DNA from: Deltaproteobacteria bacterium HGW-Deltaproteobacteria-12
GTDB taxonomy: Bacteria; Desulfobacterota; Syntrophia; Syntrophales; Smithellaceae
Assembly: GCA_002840565.1 (NCBI GenBank)
Contig: PHBK01000016.1
Span: 54,250 to 118,249 of the forward strand
DNA length: 64,000 nt
Reading direction: 5' to 3'
Shown: piece by piece, positions 1 to 6,186 of the stretch
How the letters are laid out: every line of letters starts with the position of its first letter
Numbering within the stretch: the stretch's first letter is position 1
Notes under the pieces: generated by a model
Databases searched by the model: none
The model's input: only the letters and a program-made list of their open reading frames with translations
Told to the model about the DNA's origin: nothing
Position numbers and translations under genes: made by a program

Positions 1-170
1 ACAAGAACTGCCAAGCCGCCTTTAAGTTTTTCTTTTACCTGTTTGACACTTGTTTCCCAGGAAGCTTCAATTGCCCCATAATCAGTTCCATTTCTGGAAA
101 TAAATTCTTCAATGACGCCTTTAAGGGCATGAGCACTGAGTTTATTGGCTGGAATTATGTGTATGGACAT
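1..170 (-). CDS. YheU/UPF0270-like protein, partial (N-terminal part)
   Basis: The reading frame begins at an ATG at position 170 and runs off the left edge. About 56 residues are visible. The motif IEEFISRNGTDYG followed by a VKQVKEKLKGG stretch matches the pattern of the small YheU (UPF0270) family, whose members carry a LIEEFVxREGTDYG core; their function is not known. The usual length is about 70-80 residues, so most of the protein is in view. The family call is from recognition of the motif, not a search. Confidence 0.7.
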   Translation of the reverse strand, partial: MSIHIIPANKLSAHALKGVIEEFISRNGTDYGAIEASWETSVKQVKEKLKGGLAVL

Positions 171-228
171 TTATAATTATTATTGGAAGCAGTTTTAATT
201 AGTACTTATCATTATTAATGTTTTGCTT

Positions 229-792
229 TCAACGTCGAACATCTTTAATGTAAATCACATTATTCTTTATTTGCCCATCGCCTGGTGATTCTCCGTCTTT
301 AGTAAGATACAATTTCCGGAATTCAATTTTGGGCTTACTGTAATTCAAATACGACATCGGAGATTCATTGAGCATAAAGGAAACATCAAATGGCTGTTTA
401 TGACCCTCACTTAAATATAACTTCGCTTGGAATATAAAATCATTCATTGATCCTGATACTCGTCTATCAATTATCTTAGAAAAATATATCATCTGACTTT
501 CTGGTTCAATGACATTTTCAAATATTTCTTTGTTTCCGTCTATGATCATGAATTCGTGCATACAGGACAATGCTTCCCGAACAAATGACTTGTCATTTGT
601 AATTCCCCTTCCATACATGAGTATGGAATATAGTGATGCAGTATTGGTTAGAATTATGTACTGGGTGCGCTGAGCTGTAAATAAATGTGCATTCCACTCA
701 AGTATGGGGTTCCGGTTTTCATCAAATTGAATAACCGGCAAGGGAGCAATTTCGATTTTCTTTGATAATTTTATTGTGAGTCGAAAGATCAT
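229..792 (-). CDS. DUF6933 domain protein
   Basis: A 187-residue soluble protein with no signal peptide or membrane segment. The N-terminal LTIKLSKKIEIAPLP, the central ILTNTASLYSIL stretch and the SGSMNDF motif near residue 115 match DUF6933, a family of plasmid and chromosomal proteins of unknown function. The usual family shape is a beta strand-rich first half followed by a helix ending in GSMNDF. Here a tail of about 60 residues follows, longer than I recall for the family. It lies in a run of small minus-strand genes with no evident pathway link. No function is proposed. Confidence 0.65.
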   Translation of the reverse strand: MIFRLTIKLSKKIEIAPLPVIQFDENRNPILEWNAHLFTAQRTQYIILTNTASLYSILMYGRGITNDKSFVREALSCMHEFMIIDGNKEIFENVIEPESQMIYFSKIIDRRVSGSMNDFIFQAKLYLSEGHKQPFDVSFMLNESPMSYLNYSKPKIEFRKLYLTKDGESPGDGQIKNNVIYIKDVRR

Positions 793-828
793 TGTCTATA
801 TCCAATAGTTATTTTTTTGAAAAATAAT

Positions 829-1044
829 CTATGAAGGAATTTTACTTTCTTCTGGGTCTTTTACTTCGCTGTCCTCTTGTTTCATTTCTTCCTTCTTAGG
901 TGCTTCCTTATTAATTGCCTGCAGCAGCTCATTGGAATGATGTAATAAACGTGTCGCTTCACTCTCCAACTTTTTCATTTTCAATTCCAGGGCATAATCT
1001 TTCAGTTCGAATTCTGCAACATCATCTTCAATTTCATCGCTCAT
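829..1044 (-). CDS. Small acidic coiled-coil protein
   Basis: 71 residues, highly charged. Residues 12-45 form a likely amphipathic helix with leucines spaced at heptad-like intervals (LKDYALELKMKKLESEATRL), followed by a disordered Glu/Lys-rich tail. I do not recognise a family. It lies 36 bp upstream of the DUF6933 gene on the same strand and may be co-transcribed with it. Confidence 0.45.
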   Translation of the reverse strand: MSDEIEDDVAEFELKDYALELKMKKLESEATRLLHHSNELLQAINKEAPKKEEMKQEDSEVKDPEESKIPS

Positions 1045-1077
1045 AGCAATAAGTTCCCCTTTTAACTCTTTTGTTAC

Positions 1078-1146
1078 CTATTTATTATAATACTCGACTG
1101 CTAGTTCCTTCAGATTTTCGGGGATGTCGGCAAAGAGATTATTCAT
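1078..1146 (-). CDS. Possible 22-residue peptide, coupled to the upstream mini-ORF
   Basis: A 22-residue frame starting MNNLFADIPENL. The ATG overlaps the TGA of the preceding mini-ORF in an ATGA arrangement typical of translational coupling. The start resembles the first residues of some small cupin proteins, so it could be a remnant. There is no strong ribosome binding site. Confidence 0.2.
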   Translation of the reverse strand: MNNLFADIPENLKELAVEYYNK

Positions 1147-1214
1147 TGTTCCATTGCCCTGATTGCTATATATCCAAGCAATAATGGAAACAGTAGCATT
1201 GGTATGTATTCCAT
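1143..1214 (-). CDS. Possible 23-residue membrane peptide
   Basis: A 23-residue frame, MEYIPMLLFPLLLGYIAIR then AMEQ, which is almost wholly one hydrophobic segment. It follows the 58-residue gene by 23 bp and overlaps the next mini-ORF by ATGA. It is small enough to be chance; the hydrophobic composition and coupling are the only support. Confidence 0.25.
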   Translation of the reverse strand: MEYIPMLLFPLLLGYIAIRAMEQ

Positions 1215-1237
1215 AATTCTTACCCTGTGTTATTGCT

Positions 1238-1414
1238 TCATCCTTTTGATATAATCATCAAAGCCTGCACTCTTTTCATTTCTTCCAGCAGTTCTTCCCG
1301 GGAAATTATCCCTTTCTCATCCAGCAGATTAATCATCGCTTCCGATTGGACTACTTCGGACATGAGAAGTTCTCTGAAATCAACTGTTTGCTTCGGATCA
1401 AGTTTCTCTGCCAT
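1238..1414 (-). CDS. Conserved-looking 58-residue hypothetical protein
   Basis: I chose the internal ATG at 1414 because a GGAAAGAGAG site sits just upstream; the longer frame to 1447 lacks one. The protein reads as two helices, KQTVDFRELLMSEVVQSEA and ISREELLEEMKRVQ, joined by a short turn (NLLDEKGI). Similar short proteins are, from memory, common in Geobacter-like bacteria. No function is known to me. It precedes the membrane mini-ORF on the same strand. Confidence 0.55.
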   Translation of the reverse strand: MAEKLDPKQTVDFRELLMSEVVQSEAMINLLDEKGIISREELLEEMKRVQALMIISKG

Positions 1415-1453
1415 TTTAACTCTCTTTCCGACTAAGAATTGGAACACTACACA

Positions 1454-1888
1454 TCATTTGCACCACTCTTCGCTCATTTTGGAAAGCATCTTTTGCCTTA
1501 ATTTTACGGCATGATCAAAGGCTTCGTCTTCGCCATATGTATTTATCATAAATTTGCGCTGCCTGCGTGAACCATTTTCATCCGTCCAATATGCCAGCCA
1601 AAACCAATATAATTTCCCGTTTCTTCCGTTATATGAATATTTACCAACACCGGGAATTCCGGACTGATTATTTCTTCTGACTTTTGAGCAAACATCTTTC
1701 TTCGTGTAGTGAGAATGTTTGGAAATTATACTTTTCCTATACTCTTTTGCAGCATTTAAAGCTTTTTGCTTACCGCCATATACACCATCGCTGAAATGTT
1801 TGTTATATTGTAACCCTTTTCGTGTAAGTTGCACATGCCACGAGTGCGTTCTATTGGCGTCATTGTCAATGCGAGTTATTCCGTACAT
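1454..1888 (-). CDS. AP2-type DNA-binding domain protein
   Basis: 144 residues with two AP2/ERF-like repeats. Repeat 1 (residues 3-50) has GITRI, the W-x-V core of HSWHVQLTRKG and the SDGVYGGKQKALNAA stretch. Repeat 2 (residues 72-140) has NNQSGIPGV, WFWLAYW and the YGEDEAFDHAV helix. AP2 domains bind DNA through a three-stranded sheet. In bacteria they are mostly found in mobile-element proteins and homing endonucleases, and stand-alone copies are uncharacterised. No nuclease domain is visible here, so a DNA-binding or regulatory role is inferred. It lies 6 bp after the PLD-family gene on the same strand and is probably co-transcribed. Confidence 0.75.
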   Translation of the reverse strand: MYGITRIDNDANRTHSWHVQLTRKGLQYNKHFSDGVYGGKQKALNAAKEYRKSIISKHSHYTKKDVCSKVRRNNQSGIPGVGKYSYNGRNGKLYWFWLAYWTDENGSRRQRKFMINTYGEDEAFDHAVKLRQKMLSKMSEEWCK

Positions 1889-1894
1889 ATTTCT

Positions 1895-2425
1895 TTAATA
1901 AGGGGTAGAATGATTTTTATGTTTCTCCAAATTGGTTAAATACTGGTTAGCCAGTTCCCTACTTTTCAGAATCAATAGATTCTCGGCATTCTTTTCTTCT
2001 GCTGCTCTGGTAAAGTTAAAGCTGCCGGTAATTACCGTTTCCTTGTCGATAATGATAATCTTGTTATGAGCAATAGCGTGTTGGGAATCAATAAAAGTCG
2101 GAATACCGGCATTTTTAAGATATGTTGCGGAACTATAATTCCCCGTTACATTGGACTTGTCCAGAATGGCTTCAACTTTATTGCCTCTCTTGTGTGCTTC
2201 AACTAAAGCTTTGGCTATCGGCGCCGAAGTGAAAGAATATGCCTGGATATATATTTCTGATTTAGCATTGGTGATTTCATTGACTATAGCTTTTGTGCAG
2301 CCGCCGTTGGGACTGAAATATACTGCACCGGAAACATTATGGAAGATGTTATCAGCGAAGGCCGGAATATTTAAAGTAAGTAGCAGAAGAAATGTTATGA
2401 GAGAAAGTTTAGACCTACTTTTCAT
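1895..2425 (-). CDS. Secreted phospholipase D-family nuclease (Nuc-like)
   Basis: 176 residues. The first 24 form a signal peptide (KRS-rich start, then a Leu-rich core ending AFA). The remainder is a single PLD domain with one HKD motif: His-Asn-Lys, four residues, Asp, then GSFNFT, near residues 120-140. One-HKD proteins of this size act as homodimers, and the best known are the plasmid-encoded endonuclease Nuc and related exported nucleases. The exported form suggests DNA degradation in the periplasm or outside. The start and its AAGGAATGG leader are duplicated 600 bp away (see the repeat entries). Confidence 0.85.
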   Translation of the reverse strand: MKSRSKLSLITFLLLLTLNIPAFADNIFHNVSGAVYFSPNGGCTKAIVNEITNAKSEIYIQAYSFTSAPIAKALVEAHKRGNKVEAILDKSNVTGNYSSATYLKNAGIPTFIDSQHAIAHNKIIIIDKETVITGSFNFTRAAEEKNAENLLILKSRELANQYLTNLEKHKNHSTPY

Positions 2426-2444
2426 AATTATTATTCCATTCCTT
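2401..2444 (-). repeat. Direct repeat copy 1: leader and start of the PLD gene
   Basis: This 44-bp stretch covers the ribosome binding site (AAGGAATGG), start codon and first codons of the PLD-family gene. It recurs, slightly diverged, at 2997-3041. Confidence 0.7.
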
Positions 2445-2486
2445 CAAAAATATTAATTATTGCTTCCGATGGAATGATTTCTGACG

Positions 2487-2969
2487 TTATTTGACTTCTG
2501 TAATATGCTTTTTGCCTTGTAAATGCATCAACCATCGTTCCGAACTCTTACCTCTATTTGTTGTCCTCAAAGTTACTTTTCCACCGGACTGATAGACAAT
2601 TTCTGTCTTCATCATCCGCCCGGATACATAGTCACCGTAATAAACAAGCTGGCCATTCTCAAAGTCAAGCCCTTGAAGAAAGTAGCCAAGGCTCCAATGC
2701 TCGTCAGGAATGAATTCAACCTCTGAATATCCCCTCGGAGCTGCATATGTAAAAGACATTAATGACAGACAAAAAAGCATGCCGATTGCAAATGTATCCG
2801 GGTTATCAATATCTTCATCTTCAATCTGAAAAACAATTTCTTGATAGCAGCTATATTCATTTTTTTCAGTAGCCGGCAGATCTTTATAATCATTGGTCAA
2901 GACTTTGATACCAATCCCGAATGTCTGTTTCATTAGTTCTACAGGTAATGTGTCATCAACATGATTCAT
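2487..2969 (-). CDS. Hypothetical protein, 160 residues
   Basis: I do not recognise this family. It has no clear signal peptide, but residues 59-76 (AIGMLFCLSLMSFTYAA) form a hydrophobic segment in the middle. The C-terminal half is beta-rich (GQLVYYGDYVSGRMMKTEI, GGKVTLRTTNRG). It sits between the PLD-family gene and HU on the same strand. A duplicated copy of the PLD gene leader lies directly upstream, which suggests the region was rearranged by duplication. Confidence 0.5.
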   Translation of the reverse strand: MNHVDDTLPVELMKQTFGIGIKVLTNDYKDLPATEKNEYSCYQEIVFQIEDEDIDNPDTFAIGMLFCLSLMSFTYAAPRGYSEVEFIPDEHWSLGYFLQGLDFENGQLVYYGDYVSGRMMKTEIVYQSGGKVTLRTTNRGKSSERWLMHLQGKKHITEVK

Positions 2970-2983
2970 TTGGGTTTATTCTT

Positions 2984-3022
2984 TCAATTATGGTTAGAGA
3001 AAAAGTTAGACTGATTTTTCAT
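2984..3022 (-). other. Remnant 12-residue ORF in the duplicated leader
   Basis: A short frame, MKNQSNFFSNHN then stop, uses the duplicated ribosome binding site and start codon. It corresponds to the first residues (MKSRSKLS) of the PLD-family protein. It is either a decayed gene start or a leader peptide. Confidence 0.35.
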
Positions 3023-3041
3023 AATCATTATTCCATTCCTT
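2997..3041 (-). repeat. Direct repeat copy 2 of the PLD-gene leader
   Basis: This is the diverged second copy of the 44-bp sequence at 2401-2444. It preserves the AAGGAATGGAATAAT leader and an ATGAAAA start. It lies upstream of the 160-residue gene. Confidence 0.7.
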
Positions 3042-3075
3042 ATTACTTAATTGGTCTATTTTGCCCCGGATTTTG

Positions 3076-3360
3076 TTATTTGGCATTCAGTTCCTTCTTC
3101 AATACCAGTGACGGTTTAAAAGTAACAACCTTTCTTGCTTCAATGGTTATGCGATCACCAGTCTGCGGATTCCGACCCTTGCGTTCTCTCTTGGAATTGA
3201 CAGTCCATTTGCCGAATCCAGAGATATTTACCGAGTTGCCTTTTTCCAGTTCATCCTTGATTATCTCGAAGGTCGATTCGACAGCGGATACACATTCCTT
3301 TTTGTTTAACCCTGCTTGTCCATAATGTGCGTCGATTAGATCTTGTTTAGTCAGTGCCAT
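3076..3360 (-). CDS. HU/IHF-family DNA-binding protein
   Basis: 94 residues, the normal length for HU/IHF subunits. It shows the TKQDLIDA start, the dimerisation helices, the SGFGKW turn, and the arm motif GRNPQTGD that inserts proline into the DNA minor groove. The arm and the GDRITIEARKVVTFKPS end look closer to the IHF-alpha type than to HU-beta, but the distinction is uncertain. It bends DNA as a dimer and acts as a nucleoid or recombination accessory protein. It is transcribed alone from the 3361-3480 gap, behind the comEA terminator. Confidence 0.9.
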   Translation of the reverse strand: MALTKQDLIDAHYGQAGLNKKECVSAVESTFEIIKDELEKGNSVNISGFGKWTVNSKRERKGRNPQTGDRITIEARKVVTFKPSLVLKKELNAK

Positions 3361-3430
3361 TATTTTGCTCCTTGGTATGTGGTAATCTTTAAGTAATCTT
3401 GCGGGTCAAATGATTGCAACATATTGAAAA

Positions 3431-3458
3431 GAGAAAACCCCAGAAAACTTATCCGGGG
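3431..3458 (-). terminator. Rho-independent terminator of the comEA-like gene
   Basis: On the minus strand, CCCCGG and CTGGGG form a 6-bp stem (one G-U pair) around a 9-nt loop. TTTTCTC follows. It lies 22 bp after the comEA-like stop codon. Confidence 0.65.
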
Positions 3459-3480
3459 CCTCCTTTTGAGAATATTCGGA

Positions 3481-3843
3481 CTATTTCTTTTTCGGTGCTT
3501 GCTTGGCGATAATCATGTCACTGATTTTATCATAGACTGCACCAGGGATGATCTTCTTCGATTTTAATTGATCTTTCTTGGTATAAGGACGCCCGTCGAT
3601 GATCTTCTGGGAATAGGCATCACCGATACCAGGAAGTGACGACAATTCTGCCTTGGTGGCTGTATTGATGTCGATTAAAGCAGCTTTTGCATCAGCCTTT
3701 GTATCGGCAGCTTTTTCTGCAACCGCTTTTGCCGCTGGTGGCGTCGGTTTGGCCGGTGCTTTGGGATCTGCCGCAAATCCAACCGAGCTGATGAACAGCA
3801 ATGAAACGAAAATGGCTATAACTCTGAATAAATTATTCTTCAT
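3481..3843 (-). CDS. ComEA-like helix-hairpin-helix protein, exported
   Basis: 120 residues. Residues 1-24 form a signal peptide ending SVGFA. An Ala/Lys/Pro-rich linker covers residues 25-55. A ComEA-type helix-hairpin-helix domain follows (IDINTATKAELSSLPGIG, then a second hairpin in KKIIPGAVYDKI). The domain binds double-stranded DNA non-specifically. In competent bacteria ComEA captures DNA at the membrane or in the periplasm. Here the protein is a short periplasmic form without a membrane anchor, as in many proteobacteria. The related competence gene dprA lies far away at 33.8 kb. Confidence 0.85.
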   Translation of the reverse strand: MKNNLFRVIAIFVSLLFISSVGFAADPKAPAKPTPPAAKAVAEKAADTKADAKAALIDINTATKAELSSLPGIGDAYSQKIIDGRPYTKKDQLKSKKIIPGAVYDKISDMIIAKQAPKKK

Positions 3844-4252
3844 AAAAAGTACCTTCCTTTTTTTGTTAGATTGAAGGGCATTATCATGAATATGATTGAT
3901 GTTGTCAATGAGTAAATCGAGATGACATTGGGCGGGAAATTACGACAAAAACCATATTTTTAAGATAATTGACGATTTCTTAAAAATAATTTCTGCGGGT
4001 TGTTGTCTAGATTTTTACGGGTTTTTCATTAAAAAATGATTTTCAAGATATTTACTAAAAACGTTTAAAACTAAAAGCAGGTAAAATCCTTGCCTCAAAA
4101 CACCCAATCCTTAACGACTTAGAGCCAATCCTTACCGACTTTTGGCATCTGTTTTAGTCACCATGTACTAACCATAGGGAATCTGAATATTTACAAAATA
4201 TCACTAAAATAAAATATTTCCTTTATAAAATCTCTTTGGATTTAAAATACTT
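3844..4252. other. AT-rich gap with a 21-bp-phased direct repeat
   Basis: No gene is visible. Two copies of a 17-bp sequence (CCAATCCTTAACGACTT and CCAATCCTTACCGACTT) lie at 4104-4120 and 4125-4141. The period is 21 bp, or two helical turns, as expected of a tandem operator. The remainder is AT-rich. Confidence 0.5.
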
Positions 4253-5074
4253 TCAAATGTCCATACCTTTTTGTTTCGACACTTCTATCCCGATAATTTT
4301 TTTAATGCTTTCTTTCCATTTAATCTTTTTATCTTTTCTATATTTCTCATATAGTCTTATAATATTTTCAACAGATTGCCATTCCATCAACTTGTGAGCT
4401 CTTTTAATGGTTTCTTTATCACTGCATTTGTTTGTTTTTAATCGTCTCAGGAGAAAATTTGCCTTGCCTATCCATATAGCATCCGTAACGTATGGTGATA
4501 CTTTTTTAATAACAGCATCTATGTTGTCATCTAGCATAGGTTCACATGACACACTCGTTTTAAAACCATGAACGTATGCATACTTCAATGATTTAAGTCG
4601 TTCGGAGAAATTTGGAGCTCCCGGTTCCCAAAACTTCAAAACATCAGAATCTATAGAACCTATACTAAACCTGAACAATATATTTGCTTTATTTCTGTTG
4701 AATCGAGTGCAAATTGTTTTAATGCATTCATAATGTGGTTTACTTACTATCAAAACATTATTTCCTCGAGATAAAATATTTTTTAAAAATATCAGCGATT
4801 CATTCAGGTGATCCGGATGTATATCATGTGAAGAAGGGTACATGATTGTTCCGCTTTTTTTGCTAAGTATTTTTGACATTTTTTCTTTTGCAATTTCTTC
4901 GTTTCTCCAATTATGACTTGTTTTTCTTCCAAATCTTATTGCCATTTCTTTGCTATAACAGTATTTACAATCATGTTTACATCCAGATATGAAATTTGCA
5001 TTATAGGAAGCCCATTCATATGTACCAAAGGCATTCTTGAAATTATTTTTCTGATTCAAAGATTTAGATTGCAC
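4253..5074 (-). CDS. Radical SAM protein, SplB/Gp37-like (three-Cys motif)
   Basis: 273 residues. A CxxxCxxC cluster at Cys32, Cys36 and Cys39 (GCKHDCKYCY) would hold the [4Fe-4S] cluster that cleaves S-adenosylmethionine. The rest is a partial TIM barrel with the ISKPHYECI, FRFSIGS and SCEPMLDD strands seen in spore photoproduct lyase-like and phage Gp37-like radical SAM proteins. The substrate is unknown. It lies 11 bp downstream of the TcmP gene. TcmP is named after its habitual three-Cys-motif neighbour, so the pair is probably one functional unit. The flanking genes suggest a role in defence or DNA/RNA modification, which is inference. Confidence 0.75.
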   Translation of the reverse strand: MQSKSLNQKNNFKNAFGTYEWASYNANFISGCKHDCKYCYSKEMAIRFGRKTSHNWRNEEIAKEKMSKILSKKSGTIMYPSSHDIHPDHLNESLIFLKNILSRGNNVLIVSKPHYECIKTICTRFNRNKANILFRFSIGSIDSDVLKFWEPGAPNFSERLKSLKYAYVHGFKTSVSCEPMLDDNIDAVIKKVSPYVTDAIWIGKANFLLRRLKTNKCSDKETIKRAHKLMEWQSVENIIRLYEKYRKDKKIKWKESIKKIIGIEVSKQKGMDI

Positions 5075-5085
5075 TATTTAGTCAC

Positions 5086-6033
5086 TCAGAAATCCATTCT
5101 TGCTTGCCCGCTAGGCTCAACATGTTGCGACTTTTTCCAGAAATTAAGTCCCAGAGAATGCTTTGAGGCAAATAATAAATCATAATAGTGTTCGACTTTT
5201 TCTATGCCAGTATATACATACCCTATAGCGCCTAATCTCCTCTTGTATTCTTCAATAAACAAATTTCTCATTATACTATTATCATCTTGCTTAGCAGCAT
5301 TGATTACTTCTTTATTGCTGAAATAATCATCATTACCTAAGAAGTCGATGTATTTCATTTTCACCTTTATAAAATTAGCATCTAGAATTGCATGTCTTAT
5401 ATTGCGGGTTAAATCTGTCCCAATGGCCATATTAATTATAAAATCTGCATTTCCCAAGGCACTGCTCATAGCTTCTATTAAAGAAAAAGGAATACTACAG
5501 TCTGTCGGATCTATAAATACTAGATTAAGGCATTGTTTTGGCACATCCGACAATATTTCTTTCACGCCGACTATGTCATTATAATCACCGATCACAGCCT
5601 TCGCTATATAGTGTTTCCCCAAATAATCTATTCGCCTATTTAATGCGTTTACCGAATTACTATTGTTATCAATAAAAATTGCTTTATTGAAATAGTTAAA
5701 TACTTCATGATTTATTATTGCTAATGATGTTCCATCTATTTCCCGACCATCCTCACGTATTATGCATCTACCAGGGCCACAACATATTTCTATATAATTG
5801 AGCTTCCACTTATTCTTCATCCCATTGGCAAAAATACTACAATAACGAGTAAGCCAATGTATTTTTTTATATGACCATTTACCTACGCAGCGTACCAAGT
5901 CCCCATCTATAATGGACGATGTAATTATGCAAATTCCTTCTTCTGTTGTTGATGCCCGATCTTCTTTATTACAATTTTTTATACAATGCTTATTCAGTGC
6001 TGATCTCAAATTATTGGTTTCTTTTTGTGCCAT
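5086..6033 (-). CDS. tcmP: Three-Cys-motif partner protein TcmP
   Basis: About 315 residues. It matches the TcmP family (TIGR04474) through YIEICCGPGRC followed by EIDGTSLA, a nucleotide or SAM-binding type loop. The second signature, LVFIDPTDCSIPF, is followed by DFIINMAIGTDLTRN. I chose the ATG at 6033, nine codons into the longer frame, because AAAGGAG lies just upstream. The fold suggests a methyltransferase-like enzyme, but no activity is established to my knowledge. It lies between the radical SAM gene and the DUF499 operon, all on one strand. Similar pairs occur in defence islands. Confidence 0.8.
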   Translation of the reverse strand: MAQKETNNLRSALNKHCIKNCNKEDRASTTEEGICIITSSIIDGDLVRCVGKWSYKKIHWLTRYCSIFANGMKNKWKLNYIEICCGPGRCIIREDGREIDGTSLAIINHEVFNYFNKAIFIDNNSNSVNALNRRIDYLGKHYIAKAVIGDYNDIVGVKEILSDVPKQCLNLVFIDPTDCSIPFSLIEAMSSALGNADFIINMAIGTDLTRNIRHAILDANFIKVKMKYIDFLGNDDYFSNKEVINAAKQDDNSIMRNLFIEEYKRRLGAIGYVYTGIEKVEHYYDLLFASKHSLGLNFWKKSQHVEPSGQARMDF

Positions 6034-6052
6034 CACCTTTACTTCTCCTTTG

Positions 6053-6133
6053 TTAGGCATCAGAATAACCCTTGAGCTTCTCCTGATTGTCGAAATATAT
6101 TTTGATAGCGCTGTCTATTTTAAATATCTTCAT
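6053..6133 (-). CDS. Possible 26-residue peptide upstream of tcmP
   Basis: The frame reads MKIFKIDSAIKIYFDNQEKL and then KGYSDA to a stop that overlaps the extended tcmP frame. Its tail positions the tcmP ribosome binding site, so it could couple translation. It is also the only thing filling the gap after the DUF499 gene. Support is weak. Confidence 0.25.
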   Translation of the reverse strand: MKIFKIDSAIKIYFDNQEKLKGYSDA

Positions 6134-6186
6134 CGTATAATTGGGTACAATGATCCGATTACTCTATTTGGCAGGAAGTTTTTACT

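Noticed and set aside
6050..6056. GTTAGGC heptamer, as in attC cores
   Set aside because: No palindrome or second core is nearby. It lies inside a small reading frame next to the tcmP start. Chance.
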